Shown here: positions 1 through 6,412 of the stretch, one piece after another
Numbering within the stretch: position 1 is the stretch's first letter
Layout of the letters: each line of letters opens with the position of its first letter
Assembly: GCA_038222915.1 (NCBI GenBank)
Contig: JBBRHH010000297.1
Coordinates: forward strand, 1-7,445
Length of the DNA stretch: 7,445 bases
Direction of reading: 5' to 3'
From: JBBRHH01 sp038222915
GTDB lineage: Bacteria > Planctomycetota > Phycisphaerae > Tepidisphaerales > Tepidisphaeraceae
Translations under genes and position numbers: made by a program
The notes under the pieces: generated by a model
Seen by the model: the letters and a program-made list of their open reading frames with translations, nothing else
Database searches by the model: none
What the model was told of the DNA's origin: nothing

Positions 1-1177
1 GCAGATCGGCGGGAAAATCTTTTGACACATTGATATCGGCCGGGTTGCCCTTGCCGCCGACGCCTCCGCCGAACGGCGCAAGTGCGTTTCGCAGATACCA
101 GGACTCGCCGATTGGGGAGCCTTCGCGCTCGTCGCCACTGACGATCAGCACGCGCAGGCGGTTTACCACGTCGATGGCGCAATCGTAGCGGTTGTCGGCG
201 CTCATGCCAGGGGAGTCGATTCGCGCGGAGAGGATCCAGGAACCTTTTTCATTGACGGTTAACGGCGCCCTCAGGGTCGTTGATGAAGACGCTTCGAGAT
301 TCAGCGTGCTGCGTTTGATGAGCCGCTCGTCCTCGCCCGGCCGGCGCGACAGCCAGAGACTCAGCGGGACGCCCACATGGCGCGAATTTCCATAATTGCG
401 CACGCGTACTTCGACCTCGAAGGGCATTTCGGTAATGGCCGGCGCATTGATCACGCTGACCGCTTCAACGCCGACGTTGGAAACCTCCCGCCCGCCGATG
501 GGAATCATCACCAGGCGCGGCGGCCGTTTGCCCTTCCACCGCTGCACGAAGGCGGGGTCGATGTGCTGCCAGGTCAGCGCCTGCCGATCGCTCACGACAT
601 ACAGCTCGCGATCGGTGGCTTCCGAAGCTTCCAACATGGTTTCGCCGCGCAACAACGCATCGGATAGATTCGCGCGCGAGCCTGGCGGTTTGAGATCCTG
701 AACAAACCGGGCCACCGCCTGGAGGTCGCCAATGGGTTGAGGAAACGGCGTTGGCTCCGGATCGCCCATCAATACGAGCCCGACGCGGTCGCCTTCCTTG
801 AGCCCGCGCAGCACCTGCAATGCGGCCTCCCGGGCACGTTCGAAGCGCGTGCGGCCATTTTCTTCGAGCGTCATGCTGTACGAACGATCCAGCACGATCA
901 CCGCCGCGACGGGGCCTTGTTCAGCGCCGACGTTCCACTGCCCTGGCGCGAGCGGGCGGGAGAGCGCAATGGCGAGCAGCCCGACGATCATCATCCGCAT
1001 CGCCAGGAGAATCGCCTGCCGCAGCCGGGTCGATTGGCGCTGCCGCGCGTCGATGCCCTCGAGAAACATCATCGCGCCCCAGTCACTGCTGCGAAAACGC
1101 GAGCGGCTGAGCATGTGCAGCACCAGCGGCAGCATCGCGCCGGCCAGCCCTCGGAGCATGAGCGAATTGAGGAACAT
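1..1177 (-). CDS. BatA-like membrane VWA-domain protein (partial, C-terminus beyond left edge)
   Basis: An uninterrupted minus-strand reading frame starts at the ATG at 1177-1175 and runs off position 1, giving 392 visible residues. Residues 1-76 look like the BatA/aerotolerance-regulator N-terminal module: a hydrophobic helix at about 5-22, the stretch SDWGAMMFLE near 31-40, and a second membrane segment at about 54-72. A von Willebrand A domain follows from about 90. It has the MIDAS motif DRSYSM (D97, S99, S101) and a later VVSDRQ strand (D197). Residues about 235-345 resemble a beta-sandwich of CARDB type, with FEVEVRVRNYGN at 253-264. Family members are usually much longer, with a further C-terminal domain that is not visible here. 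The gene lies 13 bases after the DUF58 gene and is surely cotranscribed with it. No strong Shine-Dalgarno precedes the ATG. The usual MIDAS threonine appears replaced (RANLSDAL, A169), so metal binding may be weak. The family is thought to act at the envelope with DUF58 and MoxR proteins; the exact role is unknown. Confidence 0.88.
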   Translation of the reverse strand, partial: MFLNSLMLRGLAGAMLPLVLHMLSRSRFRSSDWGAMMFLEGIDARQRQSTRLRQAILLAMRMMIVGLLAIALSRPLAPGQWNVGAEQGPVAAVIVLDRSYSMTLEENGRTRFERAREAALQVLRGLKEGDRVGLVLMGDPEPTPFPQPIGDLQAVARFVQDLKPPGSRANLSDALLRGETMLEASEATDRELYVVSDRQALTWQHIDPAFVQRWKGKRPPRLVMIPIGGREVSNVGVEAVSVINAPAITEMPFEVEVRVRNYGNSRHVGVPLSLWLSRRPGEDERLIKRSTLNLEASSSTTLRAPLTVNEKGSWILSARIDSPGMSADNRYDCAIDVVNRLRVLIVSGDEREGSPIGESWYLRNALAPFGGGVGGKGNPADINVSKDFPADL

Positions 1178-1190
1178 GTCGAACGCTCTT

Positions 1191-2081
1191 TCAGACGCCG
1201 GCGCGTTTTTCCAGAAACTGCCGCAGCCGCTGCGCCAGAGGCTCATCGCTGACAAACGAGGCGTATTCCGCCCGCAGCGATGTGCAGGCGTCGCGGACCG
1301 CCTGGCGGTGCTGGCGGAAATTGTCCAGATATCGCTCGCGCACCAGCGCCGGCTCAACCAGATAAGGCTTCTCCCCTTCCAGCCCCTTGAAGCGGTGCCA
1401 GGTGTGGAATGGAAACTCCTCTTCGTCGCGGTCGGTCACCTGAATGACGATGACCTCATGCCGCCGGTGCCGCAGGTGGGAAAGGCCTTCGCGGAACTGG
1501 GCCGAGGGGGAAAAGAAGTCGGAAACGGCGATGACGAGCGAGCGCCGATCCAGGCGCTCGGCGACTTCATGCATGGCTACTGCAAGGCCTGAATCACCCT
1601 GCGGAACGGATCGTTCGAGCGATTCCAGCAACCTCGACAACTGATGGCTGGCGGCGCTGGGCTTGATCCAACGTGAAACACGCTGGCTGAAGAGGGCCAG
1701 GCCGACGCTTTCGGTCTGCCCGAGCATGAGGAAGGCAAGCGCGGCCGCGAGCCGGGAGGCGTAGTCGAATTTAGTATTAGAGGATCGCCCGTATTTCATC
1801 GAGCCGCTGCAGTCGAGCAACAGCATGCAGCGGAGATTGGTCTCCTCGTCATATTCCTTGACATAAGGGCGGTCAGTGCGGCCAAACACGCGCCAGTCGA
1901 TCCGGCGCGGTTCATCGCCGGGCACGTAAAACCGATGCTGGCGGAACTCAACGCTTGCGCCCTTGACGGGGCTTTTGTGCTGGCCGGTCGTGCTGCCTTC
2001 GACGACGCTTCGGGCGGTGAGTTGGAGATGGCGCAGCTGCTCGACGATGGCGGGATCAAGATAGCGGCTGACCTGGCTCAT
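1191..2081 (-). CDS. DUF58 / VWA-like protein
   Basis: This 296-residue protein is of normal full length for the DUF58 family. The family signature is clear at residues 51-63 (FYVPGDEPRRIDW), followed by the GRTDRPYVKEYDEET stretch. A VWA fold begins near 85 with MIDAS motif DCSGS (D90, S92, S94). It continues with a possible second MIDAS residue S164 in GDSGLAVAM and with SDFF (D188). No signal peptide or membrane segment is visible, so the protein is probably cytosolic or peripherally bound. DUF58 proteins are commonly encoded with MoxR AAA+ ATPases and BatA-like VWA proteins, and are proposed to be adaptors in complex assembly or envelope stress functions. The ATG sits in a 4-base ATGA overlap with the stop of the upstream pseudokinase gene, so translation is probably coupled. 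The BatA-like gene follows after 13 bases. The family call is firm; the cellular role is inferred. Confidence 0.95.
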   Translation of the reverse strand: MSQVSRYLDPAIVEQLRHLQLTARSVVEGSTTGQHKSPVKGASVEFRQHRFYVPGDEPRRIDWRVFGRTDRPYVKEYDEETNLRCMLLLDCSGSMKYGRSSNTKFDYASRLAAALAFLMLGQTESVGLALFSQRVSRWIKPSAASHQLSRLLESLERSVPQGDSGLAVAMHEVAERLDRRSLVIAVSDFFSPSAQFREGLSHLRHRRHEVIVIQVTDRDEEEFPFHTWHRFKGLEGEKPYLVEPALVRERYLDNFRQHRQAVRDACTSLRAEYASFVSDEPLAQRLRQFLEKRAGV

Positions 2082-2896
2082 AGGCGCGCGCCCTGCTCTG
2101 GCTGGGTCTGAAATCGCAAACCGCCGGTGGACGCGGGAGGCACTGTCGACTGCCGATGCCCCACTTTTCTCATGGCGGCAAAGACAACCAGGCCGATCAC
2201 GATCGCGGCGAGGGCGACCCAGAGGGCATGCCGCTTCAGCCGCTTGTCTTCAATGGCGGCGACGGGCGACTCAGCTGTTTCCTCATGGCCCAGTGCAGCA
2301 AGCCTGGTCGACAGGTCACGCAGGCTTATTTCCTGTCCATCGGATGGGCCGAAGACGGCGGGCTTCAATAGTTCATCGAGCAGAGCGATAACGTCCTTCA
2401 CGTCTTCGCGCGGGTCGTCGTACAGCAGTGGGCTGACATGGGTGAGTTGAACGTCGTGGTTGCCGGCGACGATGACATTGCCGCCGTGAAGCGCGCCGTG
2501 GACGAGGCTGCGCACATGCATGGCTTCGACGGCCCGGATGAGATTTCGGCCGATCACCTTTCGATGCTCCTCCGAGGGATTGGTTGCGTTCCATTCTTCC
2601 AATGTGTGCCCGTCCACATAATCCCAGACGAGAAAGACGCGCTCTTCGTGCCGCTCGACGGCGCGAAGATTGGCCACCGTGCGCGTCGCGAGTTCGCGAA
2701 CGCGATTGAGACGGTCTCTGACGAGGGGGTGGAGGCGGCGGTCCTGGATGCAGTCGGGATCTAGCAGCTTTAGGACTACGCGCCGGCCGCCGGGGAGTTC
2801 GCCGAGGTAGCCTTTGGAATCAGACAGTTCCCCGACAATAGCGCAGCCCGCGATCTCGCCGGCGGTTGCAACTGCGTTGCTTGGTTCGTCCATCAT
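2078..2896 (-). CDS. Membrane-anchored pseudokinase-like protein
   Basis: This 272-residue protein has a divergent protein-kinase fold at about 15-210, a basic stretch (KRLKRH, 218-223), one transmembrane helix at about 224-243, and a short tail of about 30 residues. Kinase landmarks are a VVLKLLD strand with K43 as the candidate beta-3 lysine, a hinge-like VWDYVDGHTLEEW at 90-102, and HGALHGGNVIV at 133-143 in place of the catalytic HRDxxxxN loop. N140 is kept, but the catalytic aspartate position is A135. The DFG position reads THV (about 152-154), and the glycine loop is hard to recognise. Catalysis is therefore unlikely, and a binding or scaffold role is more plausible. A kinase domain N-terminal to a single helix matches the layout of bacterial Ser/Thr kinases with a cytosolic catalytic part. 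It is the first gene of the operon and overlaps the DUF58 gene by ATGA. The first of two adjacent ATGs was chosen because a GAGGAA ribosome site lies 11 bases upstream. Confidence 0.8.
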   Translation of the reverse strand: MMDEPSNAVATAGEIAGCAIVGELSDSKGYLGELPGGRRVVLKLLDPDCIQDRRLHPLVRDRLNRVRELATRTVANLRAVERHEERVFLVWDYVDGHTLEEWNATNPSEEHRKVIGRNLIRAVEAMHVRSLVHGALHGGNVIVAGNHDVQLTHVSPLLYDDPREDVKDVIALLDELLKPAVFGPSDGQEISLRDLSTRLAALGHEETAESPVAAIEDKRLKRHALWVALAAIVIGLVVFAAMRKVGHRQSTVPPASTGGLRFQTQPEQGARL

Positions 2897-2907
2897 GTCT
2901 TTGCGGG

Positions 2908-2913
2908 TTCCTC
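2908..2913 (-). promoter_or_regulatory. Ribosome binding site of the pseudokinase gene
   Basis: The minus strand reads GAGGAA here, 11 bases before the ATG at 2896-2894 and 14 bases before the second in-frame ATG at 2893-2891. The spacing is somewhat long but favours the first ATG as the start. Confidence 0.5.
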
Positions 2914-2934
2914 GAGAAGCGCCGAATGCAACAG

Positions 2935-2964
2935 TTTATCCTGACACGGAGCACATCCAAACAA
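2935..2964 (-). promoter_or_regulatory. Possible sigma-70-type promoter of the pseudokinase-DUF58-BatA operon
   Basis: Read on the minus strand, TTGTTT (2964-2959) and GATAAA (2940-2935) are separated by 18 bases and would start transcription about 30 bases before the first ATG. Each hexamer matches the consensus only partly (3 of 6 and 4 of 6), so this is a suggestion from position and spacing rather than a clear promoter. Confidence 0.25.
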
Positions 2965-2967
2965 CCG

Positions 2968-2987
2968 CGACGACAAAAAGTCGGTCG
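2968..2987. repeat. Small inverted repeat (hairpin) in the divergent region
   Basis: CGACGAC (2968-2974) and GTCGGTCG (2980-2987) flank an AAAAA loop. They pair over seven bases with one bulged G. The repeat lies just upstream of the possible -35 element of the minus-strand operon, so a protein-binding operator is conceivable. It could equally be chance in GC-rich DNA. Confidence 0.35.
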
Positions 2988-3086
2988 GTCGCTCCCTGTG
3001 CCGGTCGAATTCGCCGTTTGCTCCGATAATTACGTCAAAACGAAGCGGTGGCACGGCTTTTACATTCTTCACGTCAACCATTACCC

Positions 3087-3091
3087 GGAGG
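3087..3091 (+). promoter_or_regulatory. Ribosome binding site of the lipoprotein gene
   Basis: A GGAGG motif lies five bases before the ATG at 3097. It decides the start: the same frame is open upstream to an ATG at 2866, but that longer version would overlap the divergent gene and bury the lipoprotein signal peptide. Confidence 0.8.
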
Positions 3092-3096
3092 TTCAT

Positions 3097-3531
3097 ATGA
3101 TTCGCTTCGTATTGTTGACAGTGACCGGCCTCGCCATGGCAGGATGCAGCGCGGAAACCCAACTGAGCAATCCGTTCGCCAACAGTGAAGGCCAGCACAC
3201 CAAGCTCGCGGCTTTCGCTGCGACCAGCAAGTATCCCACCAGCCAACCGACGAGTGACCTGAAGGCGGTTGCGATGGTCAATCGCTCGAACGGCTCGATC
3301 CGTGTGATCAACACGACCGACCAGGCCTTGCGCGATGTGCGTGTATGGGTCGACGGCAACTACGTCACCCGCGTCGACACCATCCCATCGCGTGGCTTCG
3401 TGACGCTCAATCGCCACGATTTCTTTGACGCCAATGGGGTGAGCCTGTCCACGATGAAAACGCCGGTGAACAAGGTTCAGGTTGAAACGCCCGACAAGTT
3501 CTACAACCTGCAGGGTCCGGTTTTTGAATAG
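3097..3531 (+). CDS. Predicted small lipoprotein of unknown function
   Basis: This 144-residue protein begins with a typical lipoprotein signal. A charged N-terminus (MIR) is followed by a hydrophobic stretch to about residue 13 and a lipobox-like MAGC with C17 as the lipidated cysteine. M at -3 is less usual than L. After a low-complexity Ser/Thr/Gln linker (about 20-55), residues 58-143 form one compact, probably all-beta domain. It contains VNRSNGSIRVINTTDQAL, VRVWVDGNYVTRV, then FVTLNRHDFFDANG, and ends with a PDKFYNLQGPVFE strand. This looks like a small beta-sandwich, but I cannot name a family. It should be anchored to a membrane and face the periplasm. It is a single-gene unit, transcribed away from the pseudokinase operon and followed by its own terminator at 3567-3605. 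Whether it serves either neighbouring operon is unknown. Confidence 0.85.
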   Translation: MIRFVLLTVTGLAMAGCSAETQLSNPFANSEGQHTKLAAFAATSKYPTSQPTSDLKAVAMVNRSNGSIRVINTTDQALRDVRVWVDGNYVTRVDTIPSRGFVTLNRHDFFDANGVSLSTMKTPVNKVQVETPDKFYNLQGPVFE

Positions 3532-3566
3532 CACCCTGGTGTAACTACACCTGTAGAGAACGGAAC

Positions 3567-3605
3567 GGCCCGCGAGCGCGACCTGCGCTGGTGGGCCATT
3601 TCTTT
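3567..3605 (+). terminator. Rho-independent terminator between convergent genes
   Basis: GGCCC (3567-3571) pairs with GGGCC (3593-3597), and inside it AGCGC (3575-3579) pairs with GCGCT (3585-3589) around the loop GACCT. A partly pairing three-by-three internal segment joins the two stems. The plus-strand tail ATTTCTTT is T-rich, as expected for termination after the lipoprotein gene. The minus-strand tail is much less T-rich, so any effect on the arginase-like operon arriving from the other side would be weaker. Confidence 0.75.
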
Positions 3606-3616
3606 GCGCATTTACT

Positions 3617-4543
3617 TTAAGACGCGCGGAACGCTTCCATCAGCGCCAGGTTGGTCCGCTCATTCTTTTGCCGATCGGCGTCGGAACACGGCGTTGATCG
3701 TATAAACAGTCGCCCTGCATCGGCGCGCTTGATAAGGCCTTCGAGCGGCCGGGCGGCGTGCTCGCCGCAGATGTCTGCGCCGATGATGTTGCAGTGTTCG
3801 ACCAGGCCACGCACGCCGGCGGCAACATCGACGGTTCGAAGACCCCCCTGCTCCCAGTCGGCTATCGCGTCGGCGGTGTCGAGGCAATCCTTGTCGATGC
3901 TGATGTAGATGTTCTGGCCGGCGAACTTTTCAGCGACCTCCCGGAATAGTTCAGAGACGCCGACTTCGTAGACGGTTTGAAAATTGAGCTTCGTTCCCCA
4001 CCAATGGCGCTGGGCGCGGTCGGGCAATGCGTCGGCTTTTGCCCACCTCGGGACTTTTACACTCTCGCGCTGCAGAGGATGCAATGTTACTTTTCCAGTG
4101 GTGAGTTCGCGAAACGGCGCGGTGAAGTATTTGGAGGGCCGGAGGTCTTCGCTGTCCTGGCCGATCATGATAATGTGGCTCAGATTGGGCAGTTTCAGCG
4201 CGCCCGACACCCAGTTGCCGCAATGATGGGTTGGCCATTCCTTAAACCAGTCCGGGTGGTTGTCGATCAGGATCAGTGTGAAGGGGTCGGGAGGGGAGAG
4301 GGATTGCAGTAAGCTGAGGCTGAGATGGTGGAAGTCGCCGCTGCCGTAATAGGTCAGCCAGGGATCGGGGAATTGCGATCGCAGTTCGCGGAGTTTTTCG
4401 GCTAGAGCTTCCCTTCCTTTTTTGCTGGCCCGCAGGCGGAGGCTGTTTTCCAGAGCGGACAAATCGAGTGTCGCAGCGCACTGCGCCGTCAGCCGCGGCT
4501 GATGTTCCAAACTGCCATCGATGTTCAGCGCGATTGGGGTCAT
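3617..4543 (-). CDS. Divergent arginase/agmatinase-family (ureohydrolase-fold) protein
   Basis: This 308-residue protein has about the usual length for arginases and agmatinases. It shows all three metal-binding signatures of the fold. GSGDFHHLS (67-75, H72 or H73) stands for the usual GGDHS, IDNHPDW (93-99, with D94, H96 and D98) for DAHxD, and SIDKDCLD (215-222, with D217 and D219) for SxDxDxxDP. Classical members use these six ligands for a two-manganese centre that hydrolyses a guanidino group to urea, so a metal-dependent hydrolase is plausible. The surrounding sequence is unusual, for example HHCGNW (106-111) where a substrate loop lies, and the end lacks the common motifs. The substrate cannot be named. 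No signal peptide is visible, so it should be cytosolic. The ATG overlaps the acyltransferase stop (ATGA), so translation is probably coupled. It is the last gene of the right-hand operon and ends just before the terminator hairpin. Confidence 0.85.
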   Translation of the reverse strand: MTPIALNIDGSLEHQPRLTAQCAATLDLSALENSLRLRASKKGREALAEKLRELRSQFPDPWLTYYGSGDFHHLSLSLLQSLSPPDPFTLILIDNHPDWFKEWPTHHCGNWVSGALKLPNLSHIIMIGQDSEDLRPSKYFTAPFRELTTGKVTLHPLQRESVKVPRWAKADALPDRAQRHWWGTKLNFQTVYEVGVSELFREVAEKFAGQNIYISIDKDCLDTADAIADWEQGGLRTVDVAAGVRGLVEHCNIIGADICGEHAARPLEGLIKRADAGRLFIRSTPCSDADRQKNERTNLALMEAFRAS

Positions 4544-5676
4544 GGTGTTGCGGTGAGGGTTGGATCAGCCAGATCGACGGCCGGTTTATAAGCGAGATGG
4601 CCGCGGAACGCCGCCAGGAAGAAGTGGAGGATCGGGCCGGCACCGCGAAAAAGTGTCAGGCTCGGAACGAATGTCGCACCCAGACGCGCCTTGGTGGCCT
4701 CTGCGCCGGGGCCGGCGTGATAAATGCGAATTTTCCGGTCAATGCACTGGCGGACGTTTTCCAGCCACGAAACAAAATACAGGTTCAGTTCCCGTCCGAT
4801 CCGTTCATCCATGCAGAAATATTTGTCGATGATTGCATCTTCTCGCGTCACAAGGAGATTGAAGGCGACGAGTTGGCCGTTGTGAAAGTACAAGACGTAC
4901 TCCGATCCGGGCACTTTCTGGCAGACGTCGATGAAATAGCTTCGACGGTGCGTCCCAAGCGACATGTCGGCGCGTTCGACCGTGGCAATGTAAAGCCTGT
5001 AGATGTCATCGATCCACTGCATGGGATCGGTCGCGTGGACAATCTGCAGGTCGGCGGCAGCCTTCTGTTTTCGGCGAAGGTCCTTGCGCATGTTTTTGGA
5101 GAGGGACGATAAATATCCATCGAGTCTGTCGAAGGGCAAACTGAGGCGGCCACATGGAAGCGTGTCAATTTGCGCGTAGCGCGCGAGTTCGGCGTGTGGA
5201 ATGGACGCAACGGCCGAGGGGGTGAAGTTGAGTAGGACTGTGACCGTGGCGCGGAGTTTGGCGGCCAATTTTTCCAGCGATTCAAAGGCCATCTGCCAGG
5301 CTTGGGCGAGAATGGGCGCCTGGGTATCGGGGCGGATGCCGGCCGCGCCCCACTCGCCTTCCACGAAGCCGACGCCGAGCAACCGGGGCGACATTACGCT
5401 GGGAAACAGCCGCGCCAGTGCACTCGCGATCCGCCCCGCGAGTCCATCGAGCAAATTCTTCAGATCGAACACGGCGTCAAACAATGGAAGCAGCAGGATT
5501 GGAACAGCCCCATCGCGAACGACGATGCTGTGAAACGAAAACCCGTCCATTCCGCTGGATTGCACCAGACGCACCATCGCATACGAATCGGGATGGCCGG
5601 CGAAGAGGACGTCCCAGTCCTCCACGGAAATGGAATCGAGCCGGTCGTGAATGGCGACGCTCAGGCGATTGCTCAT
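4540..5676 (-). CDS. FemAB/BioF2-like GNAT-fold acyltransferase
   Basis: This 378-residue protein fits the double-GNAT layout of FemAB-like or BioF2-like acyltransferases (Acetyltransf_6 type). The recognisable part is the second half. LPFDRLDGYLSSLSKNMRKDLRRKQKAA (180-207) is the typical basic helix. It is followed by WIDDIYRLYIATVERA (221-236), then YVLYFHNGQLVAFNLLV (260-276) as the central strand pair, YHAGPGAEATKARLGA (319-334) and a final hydrophobic helix. Relatives transfer amino-acyl or acyl groups to peptidoglycan precursors, polysaccharides or small molecules; the substrate here is unknown. The N-terminal half (1-175) is poorly conserved and has moderately hydrophobic stretches but no clear signal peptide. 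The gene starts three bases after the tsaB stop (TAG ACC ATG) and overlaps the arginase-like gene by ATGA, which suggests a shared pathway with the latter. It is not RimI, the short GNAT protein often found beside tsaB. Confidence 0.85.
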   Translation of the reverse strand: MSNRLSVAIHDRLDSISVEDWDVLFAGHPDSYAMVRLVQSSGMDGFSFHSIVVRDGAVPILLLPLFDAVFDLKNLLDGLAGRIASALARLFPSVMSPRLLGVGFVEGEWGAAGIRPDTQAPILAQAWQMAFESLEKLAAKLRATVTVLLNFTPSAVASIPHAELARYAQIDTLPCGRLSLPFDRLDGYLSSLSKNMRKDLRRKQKAAADLQIVHATDPMQWIDDIYRLYIATVERADMSLGTHRRSYFIDVCQKVPGSEYVLYFHNGQLVAFNLLVTREDAIIDKYFCMDERIGRELNLYFVSWLENVRQCIDRKIRIYHAGPGAEATKARLGATFVPSLTLFRGAGPILHFFLAAFRGHLAYKPAVDLADPTLTATP

Positions 5677-5679
5677 GGT

Positions 5680-6375
5680 CTATGCGGCCCCATGCGTCGC
5701 CTGCCACTTTTCTTCGGCCTCGGCGAGACGAATGTAGATCGGCGTCAGTTGCAATGGATCGGCGAAGAGCTGTTTGTCAGCCATGGCCGAGCCGATTGCC
5801 GCGACAGTCCATGCTTGCGCGCGCCAAAGCGGCTCGTCGGTGACGATCACAGAATCATTCGCCGGAATGAACTGGCGGTGAAACGGAATGCCTTCGCCGA
5901 TCAGGTGGACCGGCCGGGGAGCGCGAGCGAGCATAGCGGCCAGCGAATCTAGCCGTGCGGCTTCGCGCTCGGCCCAGACGCCGTCGACGCGCTCGAAGCG
6001 GGCTGTGAAGATCTGGTCGCGCTTGGCGTCCAGCACGACAATCACATGCGCGGCCTCGGCCGGGGCGTTCTCGGCCAGCACGCGCGTGGTCGGCACGGCG
6101 ACGATCTTTACACCCGTCGCGAAGGCGAGGGTTTTTGCGAGTGTGATGCCGATGCGCAGCCCGGTAAATGAGCCGGGGCCGGCCGATATGTAGAGGTGAT
6201 CAAGATTCCCGGGCTTCCACGCTAGTTCGCCACACAACCGGTCGATCAGGGGAAGAATTCCTGCGGCGTGTTTCAATCCGTGCGAAAATTGCTCTTCGCG
6301 GAGAACTTTTCCATCCAGCACTATGGCCACGGAGCCGACCCGGCCGGAAGTTTCGATCGCCAACGCACGCACCAT
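5680..6375 (-). CDS. tsaB: tRNA N6-threonylcarbamoyladenosine biosynthesis protein TsaB
   Basis: This 231-residue protein has normal TsaB length. It has the N-terminal ASKHA-fold strand ALAIETS (4-10), SHGLKHAAGILPLIDRL (31-47) with the family's histidine-rich helix, the hallmark AGPGSFTGLRIG (65-76), VVLDAKRDQIF (113-123), and a C-terminal LTPIYIRLAEAEEKW (210-224). TsaB pairs with the catalytic subunit TsaD and with TsaE to add threonylcarbamoyl to A37 of ANN-decoding tRNAs in the cytosol. TsaB itself lacks the TsaD metal site, as expected. The ATG at 6375 is the first possible start, because an in-frame TGA lies at 6388-6390. No Shine-Dalgarno is evident. The gene follows the DUF2330-like gene by 37 bases and precedes the acyltransferase by three, so it is probably cotranscribed with both. 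It is essential or nearly so in most bacteria and is the best-defined gene in the window. Confidence 0.97.
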   Translation of the reverse strand: MVRALAIETSGRVGSVAIVLDGKVLREEQFSHGLKHAAGILPLIDRLCGELAWKPGNLDHLYISAGPGSFTGLRIGITLAKTLAFATGVKIVAVPTTRVLAENAPAEAAHVIVVLDAKRDQIFTARFERVDGVWAEREAARLDSLAAMLARAPRPVHLIGEGIPFHRQFIPANDSVIVTDEPLWRAQAWTVAAIGSAMADKQLFADPLQLTPIYIRLAEAEEKWQATHGAA

Positions 6376-6412
6376 CCATGCGTTGTATCAGCCATTGATT
6401 CCAATCGCCATT

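Larger units (their letters stand above)
2897..3096. promoter_or_regulatory. Divergent intergenic control region
   Basis: These 200 bases separate the minus-strand pseudokinase operon from the plus-strand lipoprotein gene, so promoters for both should lie here. Towards the lipoprotein the best -10-like element is GATAAT at 3025-3030, without a convincing -35 partner. Towards the operon a weak -10/-35 pair is listed separately. A hairpin-forming inverted repeat lies at 2968-2987. I see no riboswitch or recognisable operator. Confidence 0.5.

Noticed and set aside
798..1592. Plus-strand open frame of 264 codons
   Set aside because: It lies antisense across the BatA-like and DUF58 genes, both of which have clear domain motifs. 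Its translation is Arg/Ser/Pro-rich with no recognisable domain, as expected of a shadow frame in GC-rich DNA.
2078..2896. Active Ser/Thr protein kinase
   Set aside because: The catalytic aspartate of HRD is replaced by alanine and the DFG motif by THV, so an active enzyme is unlikely.
2866..3096. Upstream in-frame extension of the lipoprotein gene from an ATG at 2866
   Set aside because: It would overlap the start of the divergent pseudokinase gene and put 77 uncharacteristic residues before a good signal peptide. The GGAGG site before 3097 marks the real start.
2893..3534. Minus-strand open frame of 213 codons opposite the lipoprotein gene
   Set aside because: It is antisense to a gene with a signal peptide, ribosome site and terminator, and its stop overlaps the pseudokinase ribosome site and start. 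It shows no motif.
4468..5112. Plus-strand open frame of 214 codons
   Set aside because: It is antisense to the well-supported acyltransferase and the start of the arginase-like gene, has no ribosome site, and shows no motifs.
5302..5952. Plus-strand open frame of 216 codons
   Set aside because: It is antisense to the acyltransferase and TsaB genes; TsaB is certain, and this frame shows no domain.
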